From NCBI GenBank assembly GCA_949739085.1, contig CATIYU010000076.1, forward strand, positions 1-14,019: a stretch of DNA of 14,019 nt, read 5' to 3'. The translations under genes were made by a program, and so were the position numbers. The notes under the pieces were generated by a model that was not told the origin of the DNA, made no database searches, and saw only the letters and a list, made by a program, of their open reading frames with translations. Below are positions 6,823 through 14,019 of this stretch, in pieces; within the stretch, counting starts at the first letter, position 1; every line of letters begins with the position of its first letter. The stretch is from an uncultured Eubacteriales bacterium. Its GTDB lineage: Bacteria > Bacillota_A > Clostridia > Oscillospirales > Oscillospiraceae.

Positions 6823-6849
6823 CCCCGTTACACACCATATGTGTAACGG
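6815..6849 (+). promoter_or_regulatory. Palindromic leader of copy B with sigma-K-like AC-N17-CATA
   Basis: A perfect 10-bp inverted repeat (CCGTTACACA at 6825-6834, TGTGTAACGG at 6840-6849) encloses CCATA. CAACTTTTC (6815-6823) precedes it, so AC (6817-6818) is 17 nt from CATA (6836-6839). Compared with the copy A leader, the centre and arms are the same except for one position in each arm, where a G:C pair is replaced by T:A, preserving the symmetry. Unlike copy A, no clean U-run follows this palindrome. The conserved block spans exactly the expected -35 to -10 interval, which favours a promoter/operator role, but this is inference. Confidence 0.5.
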
Positions 6850-6873
6850 TCTTCCGCTGCGAATTCTTATCTT

Positions 6874-6880
6874 AAAGGAG
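6874..6880 (+). promoter_or_regulatory. Ribosome binding site fixing the copy B start
   Basis: AAAGGAG lies 6 nt before ATG 6887-6889. The frame is open further upstream to an ATG at 6785, but that start has no RBS, would run through both leader palindromes, and would put 34 unrelated residues before the conserved MDYTQNHRLPQW cap. The start at 6887 is therefore preferred. Confidence 0.85.
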
Positions 6881-6886
6881 AAAAAC

Positions 6887-7381
6887 ATGGACTACACACA
6901 AAACCACCGCCTGCCCCAGTGGGTCAAAAGCGACCGCATCATGATGGACGACTTTAACCAGATGAACCGGAACATCGAATCCGCCCTCAACACCAGTATC
7001 CAGACCGCCAACTCCGCCAAATCCACCGCCAATGCCGCAAAATCCGCCGCCAGCGCCGCCCCGTCCGCCGCACACGACGCCCAGCCCACCGCCAACCAGG
7101 CCCTGGCCGCCCTGCCCTACGCCGTGGGCTCCTACACCGGTACTGGGCAGTCCATGACCTTCAAAACCGGCTTCCGGCCCCGGTTCCTGATCGTCGACTC
7201 ACACTTCGAGGGCAGCAGGTCCTCCGGCTCCGATAACTACTGCTGCGCGACCGCCGGAACGCAGTTCCCCACCGTCATCACTTTCAACAGCGACGGCTTC
7301 ACCCTCAGCCGCAAGGACGACAACACCTACCCCAACTTGATTCAGATGAATCGTATTTACACCTACATCGCTTTCAAGTAA
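6887..7381 (+). CDS. Small fibre-like protein with YIAFK C-terminal head (copy B)
   Basis: This 164-residue protein is a paralogue of the minus-strand gene at 4709-5209. Residues 1-34 form the conserved cap (MDYTQNHRLPQW, SDRIMMDDFN). Residues 41-75 form five regular seven-residue units with Ala at the first and fourth positions of nearly every unit, consistent with a tightly packed alanine coiled-coil neck. Residues 78-164 are the head: YAVGSYTGTG, then TGFRPRFLIV, and a final IYTYIAFK. There is no signal peptide, membrane segment or enzyme motif. The cap-neck-head plan is that of trimeric fibre ends such as phage tail fibres. It is transcribed divergently from cwlJ from its own palindromic leader, and ends in the bidirectional terminator at 7388. 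I infer a homotrimeric surface fibre, possibly on the spore; a phage-derived origin is the main alternative. Confidence 0.87.
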   Translation: MDYTQNHRLPQWVKSDRIMMDDFNQMNRNIESALNTSIQTANSAKSTANAAKSAASAAPSAAHDAQPTANQALAALPYAVGSYTGTGQSMTFKTGFRPRFLIVDSHFEGSRSSGSDNYCCATAGTQFPTVITFNSDGFTLSRKDDNTYPNLIQMNRIYTYIAFK

Positions 7382-7387
7382 AAGGAA

Positions 7388-7423
7388 CCCCCCAAGGGCC
7401 GAAGCCCTTGGGGGGTAGGTTTT
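7388..7423. terminator. Bidirectional terminator between copy B and the SLH gene
   Basis: A perfect 12-bp stem (CCCCCCAAGGGC at 7388-7399, GCCCTTGGGGGG at 7404-7415) has a CGAA tetraloop. Plus-strand transcripts then read TAGGTTTT; minus-strand transcripts read TTCCTTTTA. It lies 6 nt after the copy B stop and 21 nt after the SLH gene stop, so it can serve both convergent genes. Confidence 0.88.
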
Positions 7424-7436
7424 CGCGAGGTTTCGC

Positions 7437-10400
7437 TTAGGCAATGGTGATCTCAATGGTGATGCTAGTGATCAGGTTCGTGGTTGCGTCGCGGGTCACG
7501 GTAATCGTGCCAACAGTCGCGCCCGTAATCGTAGAAGTGATCAGAGCATCATTGGTCAGGTTGCTCAGATCAGAACCCTCAGCGGCCTCGATCACGGTGA
7601 TGGTGATCACATAGGTACCACTGGTAAGCGCAGTGTTGGTGACAGCAACGTCATCCTTGGCCACAGCAACAGTGCCGGTAATGTCAGTGCAGGCACTCGA
7701 GATGGCCGTACCAAGGTCAGTACCAGTGGTCGTATCCTTTGTGACAGTCGCATTAATCGCCAGAGTGAAGGGAGCATTGATCTCGGCAATGGTCAGAGCC
7801 TTGTCGCCCACAGTGAACTTGAGGGTGCTGACCAACAGAGCATCCGCAGTACCGGAAGCAATGACGTTCTCGTCCTCATCCATGGCAACCAGATACGTCT
7901 GAGCCTCAGAGCTGGTCAGCTCGAGCTCGGCCACGCTGGCAACCCAGATAGTGGCAGTGCTGAGAGCCGCAGGATCGGTAGCCTCGCCGTCCACAAGGAC
8001 CTTGGCGGTGTAGTCGTCATCAGCGGTAACCTTAGTAGCGCTCACCAACTCGATGTCGCCATCGGGGTTGTAGGTGCTCACGCTGGACAGGTCAACGTAC
8101 TGCTGGGAGCCAATGCCATTCACTACGACCTTGTTGGCATCCGCAGCGTAGTACTTGGCAGTCTCACCGCTAACGCCTACGGGAATCAGGACATCGTCCT
8201 TCGCCAGGCCAAGAGCGGCATCAATCAGCGTCTGGCTCCCGCCAGTGAAGGTGCCAGCGGGCTGGCCGTTGATGATGATGTTGCGGCTCGCCTTCGCGGA
8301 GTAGGTCACAGTGCCGTCCTCGCCAGCCTCAACCGCGATGTCGAAGGTCATCTTGTTGGTGTCAGGAGCAACCTTGGGCTCACCGACAGCTTCCTCGCCA
8401 GCGTAGATCTGGACGCGGTCGCCAGCGGTCGGGGCAGCCGCCTGCTCCACCTGGATTGTCTTGCCAGTGAGGATGTACAGGCCGCTGGTGGCATCCAGAG
8501 CAGAACCAGCGTTGCCGTAGTCGTCAACGACCTTCACAGACGTCTTGCTCAGGCCGTCGCCAATCAGAACCTTGACAGCGGAGAGGTAGTTCACATCCGC
8601 AGCCACAGCGGCGATAGTCGCCACGCCCTCGGCGTTCACGGTACCGCCGGTGGTGTTGGCGGGAGCATTGCTGCTCAGCAGCACGTACTTCTCACCGACG
8701 AAGCCCTTCGCCTTATCGGCGTTGTTCTTCACGTAGTCCACAGCAGTGCCGTTCAGGGAGACCTGGAACAGCGCATTGGGAGTGGTCTGGCTGGTCTTGG
8801 CAAACGAACCAAGCTGCTTGCCGTTCGCCACAACGCTGATGTCAGTGCCCGCGTCAATCAGAGTGATGTCCGCAGCGTTCACGCCCTCAGTGATGGCGGC
8901 AATAGCAATCTTGACCTGCTCGTCAGTCAGTTTCTCCTGCTTGTAGCTGTACAGGGTGTAGGTGCCAGTGGACAGCTCAGCCTTGTAGGGCAGCAGCTCG
9001 GGGACCTCGATCTCGCCGCCGTCCTCCACGACAGTGATGGTAACAACAGTGGCCTTGGTCACGTTGGTGACGGTCAGAGTGCCGTTCTCCAGGGTGACCA
9101 CAGCAGCCTCGTCGTCAGCAGTGGCAGTGGCCTTGTAGCCCTCGCCAATGGTGACAGCGGCGGTGTAGGTGCCCTCAGTGAGGGTGCCCTCGCCAACGGT
9201 GGCAATCGTCTCGTCGGTGATGGCACTGCCGTCGGCGTCAACGAGCTTCACCTCGACGCTGGGCTCCTCGGGAACCTCAACGTTGGCGTCCTCGACCTTG
9301 TAGTCGGCGCTCTTGTCGCCGTCGGTGACGGTGACGGTGAAGCCAGCCTCAACCTTGGCGGTCTCGTCGGTAATCTCGTTGCCCTCGGCGTCCTTGATTA
9401 CCACGGTGACCTTCTCACCAGCCTCGTTGGTCAGGCCGTTCACCAGCTGGCCAACAGTGATCTCCTGATCCTTGTTGATGGTGATGGTCTCCTTTTCGGT
9501 GTCAACGGTGATCAGGTCCTTGATCTCCTCGCTGGGAACCACGGGAACCTCGCTGGGCTCCTCGGTGGTGGGAGGAATGGGTTTGTCATTCGCCTGAAGC
9601 AGGCGGATGTAGATGATGCGCTCAACCGCGGTAGCGGGGATCTCAGCGGTCCAGAGGTAGGCCACGCGAGCCTCCTCGCCCTTGGTCATCTTGTAAACGT
9701 CGCCGTTCTCGAGAACCACCACGGGCTCCTGCTCGGAGATGACCTGGATGGTGTAGCTGCCGTCAGCCAGCTTGGTCAGCACGGGCTCGCCGCTCAGGTC
9801 AATGTTCTCATAGGGATTGACGCGAACGTAGACAGCCGCGACAGGAGTACCCTTCACGATAACACCATAGTAGGTGTTGGCCTTGCCGGACTCGGACCAG
9901 ACGGTCACAGACCAGGCGCCGATGTCCTCGGAATCCATGTGGATGGTATCCCACTCGTCCTCGAGAATCTCCTTGCCGGTCTCGTCAACGAAGTTCCAGA
10001 CAAGCTTGGCGTTCGCGGGGGCGTTGTTCTTCTCCACGCTGGTAATGAAGTCGCTGATGGTGGTGTTGCTGCGGACATCAATGGTGATGTTGTTGTTCGC
10101 GTCAATGTCCTTAATGTAGTTGCCCACAGTCAGCTCATTGCCGCTGGCAGCCTGCTGAATCAGGGTGAAGGTGTAGCTCTTGTCGCCCTTCTGAGCGGTC
10201 ACAGTGTACTGCACCTCGGTCTCACTCAGCTCCACCGGGTTGCTCAGGGTGAAGGTGTAACCGGAGTTGTCGTTAATCTTCCAGTTGACCAGGGCGTTGA
10301 GGGCCTCGTTATAGGTGACCGTAACGATGCCGTCGGCGGGAACCTTGTTGCCAGCGCCGTCAATGCCAAAGGTCTTGTCGTAGAAGGTACCGAAGGTAGT

Positions 10401-13400
10401 CGCAGCCGCAGGAGCGCTCTTGCCCTGGTCGGCAACGATCTGCCACCACAGATTGTTGTAAGCGTCAGTAATCTTGTTGGTGTTGCTGTTGTACTGCAAC
10501 TGACCCTGCTCGTACCACACGTGGTTGTACTCAGCATAGGAGTAGTCGTTGTACTGACGGTCGCCAGTCAGGGTGTCGCGGACGGTAACCATCACGATGA
10601 AAGCGACATTGGAGCCGTTCTTCACATAGATGATACGGTCGCCCTCGTTACCGTAACGGACAACACTGCTCAGGTTGTTGTTCCAAACGGTCTGGTTCAG
10701 GGTGTAAGCCTTGGCCACGCCGCCGTAGACGGTGTAGACAGGAACATCAGTGATGCTCAGAGTAACATCCTTGGCATTGTTCGCGTAGACCTCGTGGATG
10801 CCATCATAGTCCTCGTAGATGCCGTTGTCCGGGTTGAGGGTGATGTAGCCGCGGGTCAGATCCATGGTGCTGATGGTAGCGGCATAGATGCCGAAGTCAC
10901 GGAAGAACTTGCCATTAGCAGCCAGGTAGCTGGGAGTGATGGGAGTGATATCGCGGATATCGGTGGTGTCCTCGGCAGTCTTCTTACCGCCGGTGGTGCC
11001 AACGAAGACAGGAGCCTGGTCCTGACCAGCCCAGTTCTTCACGGAGCTGAAGTTCAGCTGGCCGCGGCTGTTCCGGTCGATAGCAGTGTAATCATACACG
11101 GTATCCCAGTTCTTGCTGTGGTTGGCAATGATCAGGTCGATGTTCTCGAAGCCAGTGGTCCAATTCGCGTTCAGCTCGATGACCACAACGTCGGCCACCC
11201 AGTAGGGAGCGCCAGTCGCATGGGTCACAGCGTAATCGTTGGTAGCCACGGCGTAGGCCGCGTCAATGTACTTGGCCTCGATAGCGGGCAGGTTGCTGTA
11301 GCCGGTGAAGTAGCGGACGCCGTCCTTGCTCACCAGGTAGTACTCGGTGGTGGGAGCAGCGTGGACGTAACCGTCGGTACCGCCCTCGTGGCCGACATCC
11401 TGAACGGTCTTGTACACAGCGCCGGAGATCTTCTGGTTGCTGTCAATCGCAACATAGTCACGAACCATGACGGGATCGTTGAGGTTGATATTGTCAGTAC
11501 CAGGATAGGTGTAGAACACGCGGTTGCCGTTGTCACGCAGCAGCTGCTGAGCAGCGGAGTTGATGGTGATGCGGCCGTCGCTGTCCTTGGTGTACACAGC
11601 CACGTTGGTGCGGGTGCCGCCGGCGTTGGTCTCGCTGGGAACGGTATAGCCATAGGTACCGACATCAGTCAGGCCCAGGCCCTGCTTGGCGCCGGTCAGG
11701 AAGTTCTGATAACGGCTGTCCTCAATGGGCTGGTGTGTACCCTGGAAGAAGAGATTGTTGCCGCGCTCAAAGCTGCCGTTGAAGTTGGCGACAGTAGCGT
11801 TGGCAATGGCGGCGTCGCCGATCTTGTGCTCAACGATACCGACCCAGTTCTTCAGGTACACGCCGTTGTCGGTGTTGGTGGAATACGCCTCGGTCAGCAG
11901 CACGTACTGGTTGCCGTTCACGGGCTCGTAAGCGCGGACATAACCGAAGTGATCCTTGTAGAAGCGATACTCCACGTGCTTCTCAGCGTTCCGGAGAGCG
12001 CCGGGCAGGCGGGTGTCGTTGTAGATCCAGGACTGGGTGTAGGTCGTACCCTCGGAGGTGACAATGTTGTCGTTGAGGGCGCGGCCATAAGTCTGCATGT
12101 TGGCCACATCGTAGTTCACGACCTGAACGATACCAGTCTCTACGTTGACCTTCTCGATGTAGTAGTAGCCGTCGATGAAGGACCACAGAACCTTCTCGCC
12201 CTGGCCCAGCTCCATGGTGTCAACGATCTTGCCGTTCTCCACAAAGCGGAAGCCATAGTAGTTCCAGAGGTTCTCGTCAATGCTGGTGACACCGTAGAAG
12301 GTGTACTCAGTCTTGCCGTCCTTCGTGGTGATGCGGGCCACCTGATCCAGATGGCTGTCGGTCAGGAAGACGTACTCGGCGACGCCGTCGTTGTCGTTAT
12401 CGACAGCCTTGAACCACTCGCCGGTGTCCGCCCAGGTGATGATGCTCTTGTTGCTGTCCTTGAGGTAGTCAGCCACAAACTGGGTGTAGGACTTGGTGTC
12501 GGAGACATCCACGTTGGACTGGGTGCCCACATAGACCTCGCCGATGAGGTAACCCTCGGAGTTGGTCTTGTCAGCCCAATCAAAGATCCGGCGGATCTCG
12601 GTGATGTCGATGGACTCGATCTCCTCACCGGGCTTGATCTCAACGACCCACCACAGATGGGACTCCAGCCGGGTCTTGACATCGCCGTTCTCATCAATGT
12701 ACTTCACTTCAGTCTGGATGGTACGGGGGGTCTCAGCAATGTAACCATTGCCGGTATAGACCTCACGGAACTCAGGCCACCACTCGGCGTCCACCGTGTA
12801 GGTGATCTTCCAGTCGGAAGTGGTCTTGAAGCCGGGGTTGAAGTTCTGATACCACTCGGTATTGTCGTCGTAGCTCAGGTTGGTGGCGGAACGGAAGCGG
12901 GAAGCACCGTTCAGATCCTTCCAGGCGCCCTCGTTCTCATAGGTCTGGGCATTCTTGCCAGTGTCGGCGAGATACAGAACCTTGCTGCCGTTCTGGATGT
13001 AAGCCAGGCGGCTCTCACCCATGTCGGTCAGATCGGTGGAGTAATCCAGGTTGTAGTTCTTTCCGTCCACGAGCATCTTGGTCTTGCCGTTGGCCAGAGG
13101 ATAGTTGTCATCCAGAGAGGCCCACTCGTTGGCGATAACCACGCCCTCGATTTCCTCCAGCTTCAGGACGTCGCAGACCTTCTCGGCGCTGTCAACATAG
13201 CTGAGGCTGTTGGAGTTCCAGGTAACCTTGGGAAGAAGGATGGACTGGAACAGCAGCTCGGCCACGGTCTCGCGAGTAGCGGGCTCGCTGAGCTGGGTGG
13301 TGGAGGTGATGTTCTTGAGGACCTTCTTCTCAGTAGCGATGGAAGCGGTGTTGATCTGCCAGTTGGAGCCGACAAACTCATTGTTCTTGTCGTAACCAAC

Positions 13401-13835
13401 GGCACGCAGGATCATCGCCAGGACCTCGTAGCCGGTAACGTTGGCATAGGGGTCGAACTTGCCGTCGCTGCGGCCCTTGATGTAGCCGGCGTTGGCGCAG
13501 TAGGTGACGTAGCCTGCGAACCAGTCGCCGGCGATGACGTCGGAGAACTGGTTATAGGGGGTGTAGGAATCGTTGCGCTCATTGGTCACATCACCGGTAG
13601 CGATCCGGTAGATGATGGCCGCGACTTCAGAACGCCGGATGGGGTCGCCAGGATTGAACTTGCCGTTCTGGTCGCCCGCGAAGACGTTCAGGCCGCTGAG
13701 GACTTCCACGGCGACACGGTAGGTATCGTTGATATCACCGTCATCCGGGAACTCCGTGGCGCTGGCGGTCGCCATCAGCGAGAGGCTCATGATGAGGGCC
13801 AGCACCAGTGCGAGAATCTTCTTGAGATTTCTCAT
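7437..13835 (-). CDS. Giant SLH-domain S-layer-type surface protein (2132 aa)
   Basis: The start is ATG 13833-13835 with AAGGAGG at 13847-13853, 11 nt upstream. Residues 1-26 are a clear signal peptide (MRNLKKILALVLALIMSLSL core, cleavage after ATASA). SLH repeats follow: residues 35-80 (good), 97-147 (FSDV, GYIKGRSDGKFDP; good) and about 158-202 (divergent, with ATRETVAELLF). SLH domains bind pyruvylated secondary cell wall polymer, so the N-terminus is wall-anchored. Residues about 205-1200 are aromatic and beta-rich, with a calcium-loop-like DNDNDG near 475. Residues about 1247-1330 and 1447-1520 are related beta modules, also seen in the protein ending at 4623. A Pro/Glu linker lies near 1418-1435. 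The last 600 residues are Ala/Thr/Val-rich beta repeats. I see no enzymatic domain and no LPXTG. It is probably a structural S-layer or large wall-associated protein. A putative housekeeping promoter is upstream. Confidence 0.92.
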   Translation of the reverse strand: MRNLKKILALVLALIMSLSLMATASATEFPDDGDINDTYRVAVEVLSGLNVFAGDQNGKFNPGDPIRRSEVAAIIYRIATGDVTNERNDSYTPYNQFSDVIAGDWFAGYVTYCANAGYIKGRSDGKFDPYANVTGYEVLAMILRAVGYDKNNEFVGSNWQINTASIATEKKVLKNITSTTQLSEPATRETVAELLFQSILLPKVTWNSNSLSYVDSAEKVCDVLKLEEIEGVVIANEWASLDDNYPLANGKTKMLVDGKNYNLDYSTDLTDMGESRLAYIQNGSKVLYLADTGKNAQTYENEGAWKDLNGASRFRSATNLSYDDNTEWYQNFNPGFKTTSDWKITYTVDAEWWPEFREVYTGNGYIAETPRTIQTEVKYIDENGDVKTRLESHLWWVVEIKPGEEIESIDITEIRRIFDWADKTNSEGYLIGEVYVGTQSNVDVSDTKSYTQFVADYLKDSNKSIITWADTGEWFKAVDNDNDGVAEYVFLTDSHLDQVARITTKDGKTEYTFYGVTSIDENLWNYYGFRFVENGKIVDTMELGQGEKVLWSFIDGYYYIEKVNVETGIVQVVNYDVANMQTYGRALNDNIVTSEGTTYTQSWIYNDTRLPGALRNAEKHVEYRFYKDHFGYVRAYEPVNGNQYVLLTEAYSTNTDNGVYLKNWVGIVEHKIGDAAIANATVANFNGSFERGNNLFFQGTHQPIEDSRYQNFLTGAKQGLGLTDVGTYGYTVPSETNAGGTRTNVAVYTKDSDGRITINSAAQQLLRDNGNRVFYTYPGTDNINLNDPVMVRDYVAIDSNQKISGAVYKTVQDVGHEGGTDGYVHAAPTTEYYLVSKDGVRYFTGYSNLPAIEAKYIDAAYAVATNDYAVTHATGAPYWVADVVVIELNANWTTGFENIDLIIANHSKNWDTVYDYTAIDRNSRGQLNFSSVKNWAGQDQAPVFVGTTGGKKTAEDTTDIRDITPITPSYLAANGKFFRDFGIYAATISTMDLTRGYITLNPDNGIYEDYDGIHEVYANNAKDVTLSITDVPVYTVYGGVAKAYTLNQTVWNNNLSSVVRYGNEGDRIIYVKNGSNVAFIVMVTVRDTLTGDRQYNDYSYAEYNHVWYEQGQLQYNSNTNKITDAYNNLWWQIVADQGKSAPAAATTFGTFYDKTFGIDGAGNKVPADGIVTVTYNEALNALVNWKINDNSGYTFTLSNPVELSETEVQYTVTAQKGDKSYTFTLIQQAASGNELTVGNYIKDIDANNNITIDVRSNTTISDFITSVEKNNAPANAKLVWNFVDETGKEILEDEWDTIHMDSEDIGAWSVTVWSESGKANTYYGVIVKGTPVAAVYVRVNPYENIDLSGEPVLTKLADGSYTIQVISEQEPVVVLENGDVYKMTKGEEARVAYLWTAEIPATAVERIIYIRLLQANDKPIPPTTEEPSEVPVVPSEEIKDLITVDTEKETITINKDQEITVGQLVNGLTNEAGEKVTVVIKDAEGNEITDETAKVEAGFTVTVTDGDKSADYKVEDANVEVPEEPSVEVKLVDADGSAITDETIATVGEGTLTEGTYTAAVTIGEGYKATATADDEAAVVTLENGTLTVTNVTKATVVTITVVEDGGEIEVPELLPYKAELSTGTYTLYSYKQEKLTDEQVKIAIAAITEGVNAADITLIDAGTDISVVANGKQLGSFAKTSQTTPNALFQVSLNGTAVDYVKNNADKAKGFVGEKYVLLSSNAPANTTGGTVNAEGVATIAAVAADVNYLSAVKVLIGDGLSKTSVKVVDDYGNAGSALDATSGLYILTGKTIQVEQAAAPTAGDRVQIYAGEEAVGEPKVAPDTNKMTFDIAVEAGEDGTVTYSAKASRNIIINGQPAGTFTGGSQTLIDAALGLAKDDVLIPVGVSGETAKYYAADANKVVVNGIGSQQYVDLSSVSTYNPDGDIELVSATKVTADDDYTAKVLVDGEATDPAALSTATIWVASVAELELTSSEAQTYLVAMDEDENVIASGTADALLVSTLKFTVGDKALTIAEINAPFTLAINATVTKDTTTGTDLGTAISSACTDITGTVAVAKDDVAVTNTALTSGTYVITITVIEAAEGSDLSNLTNDALITSTITGATVGTITVTRDATTNLITSITIEITIA

Positions 13836-13846
13836 AGTGGATTTTT

Positions 13847-13853
13847 CCTCCTT
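13847..13853 (-). promoter_or_regulatory. Strong RBS of the SLH gene
   Basis: On the minus strand this is AAGGAGG, 11 nt from the ATG at 13835. The perfect anti-SD match supports both the start choice and high expression, as expected for an abundant surface protein. Confidence 0.8.
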
Positions 13854-13899
13854 CTAATTTTCCGGGTACAAAAGCGGCGTTTTGGTCAAAAAAGTTGCG

Positions 13900-13928
13900 T
13901 GTTTACGAACTAAAAAGGCCAGTGCCAA
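13900..13928 (-). promoter_or_regulatory. Possible sigma-A promoter of the SLH gene
   Basis: Minus strand: TTGGCA (13928-13923; 5/6 match to TTGACA), a 17-nt spacer, then TAAACA (13905-13900; a weak -10). This would give an untranslated leader of about 55-60 nt. A second -35-like TTGACC (13889-13884) has no acceptable -10. The spacing is ideal but the -10 is poor. Confidence 0.35.
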
Positions 13929-13953
13929 TCCCCTTTGGGAGGAAGGAGGAGGT

Positions 13954-13984
13954 CCGGAACGTCCTGTGGCGCAAGGCGTTCCGG
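13954..13984. other. Hairpin upstream of the SLH promoter
   Basis: A perfect 8-bp stem (CCGGAACG at 13954-13961, CGTTCCGG at 13977-13984) can be extended inward by CCT/AGG with a bulge. No U-run follows on either strand. It lies upstream of the putative SLH promoter and could belong to a transcript from outside the window, or be a regulatory site. The remaining bases, 13985-14019, show nothing I can call. Confidence 0.35.
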
Positions 13985-14019
13985 GGCTGGAGAAATTTTC
14001 CTGGTAGCAGTTTTCAGAA

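Noticed and set aside
5250..6849. Invertible DNA segment between the two leader palindromes
   Set aside because: The two copies are inverted relative to each other, but they are only about 25 bp, not identical, and no recombinase gene is nearby. Homologous duplication of the leaders explains them.
6785..6886. Longer N-terminus for copy B starting at 6785
   Set aside because: It has no RBS, would be translated through two palindromes, and adds residues not present in the paralogue. The ATG at 6887 has AAAGGAG at the right distance.
4709..7381. Prophage remnant
   Set aside because: The fibre-like heads recall phage tail ends, but no capsid, portal, terminase, lysis or integrase gene or att-like repeat is seen, and the intervening genes are sporulation genes. 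It is kept as an alternative origin only.
9939..13913. A 1324-codon open frame on the plus strand, antisense to the SLH gene
   Set aside because: Its codons lie in exact register with the sense codons, so an antisense stop needs a sense TTA, CTA or TCA. These are avoided by the GC3-biased codon use of this gene. The translation is low-complexity Val/Gly/Leu/Asp with no domain and no RBS. It is a codon-bias shadow.

Overview
The window looks like chromosomal DNA of a spore-forming, Gram-positive gut clostridium, probably Oscillospiraceae (Flavonifractor/Oscillibacter-like). The evidence is GC-rich coding sequence with strong GC3 bias, AGGAGG-type ribosome binding sites, an SLH-anchored giant surface protein and a cwlJ-gerQ spore germination operon. 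The family-level placement is inferred from gene content, not measured.

Layout: (1) Positions 1-4623 (+) hold the 3' part of a giant beta-rich secreted surface protein. Its start lies outside the window. It has an alpha-helical section, an exact-phase 204-bp tandem duplication, then a ladder of about eight beta modules of roughly 90-118 residues. (2) Positions 4673-7423 form a compact island. Two homologous small fibre-like genes face outward on opposite strands (4709-5209 minus, 6887-7381 plus). A broken third copy lies at about 5324-5590. Between them is a cwlJ-gerQ pair on the minus strand, in the same order as in Bacillus subtilis. Each intact fibre-like gene is preceded by a near-identical palindrome, with one compensatory base-pair change between the copies. 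(3) Positions 7437-13835 (-) hold a 2132-residue SLH-domain S-layer-type protein. (4) Positions 13836-14019 are its upstream region, with a possible housekeeping promoter and an unexplained hairpin.

How the parts may work together: CwlJ (cortex-lytic enzyme) and GerQ (its coat-localising partner) form a recognised germination module. The fibre-like proteins have an N-terminal cap, a coiled-coil neck and a conserved C-terminal head ending in YIAFK. They resemble phage tail-fibre ends, but no other phage gene is visible. Their leaders carry an AC-N17-CATA arrangement reminiscent of late mother-cell (sigma-K) promoters, and cwlJ has a sigma-E-like -10 (CATAGAAT). The most interesting hypothesis is therefore that these are spore-surface fibre proteins co-located with the cwlJ-gerQ operon. 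The two giant proteins flanking the island share a homologous beta module and are probably vegetative cell-surface components.
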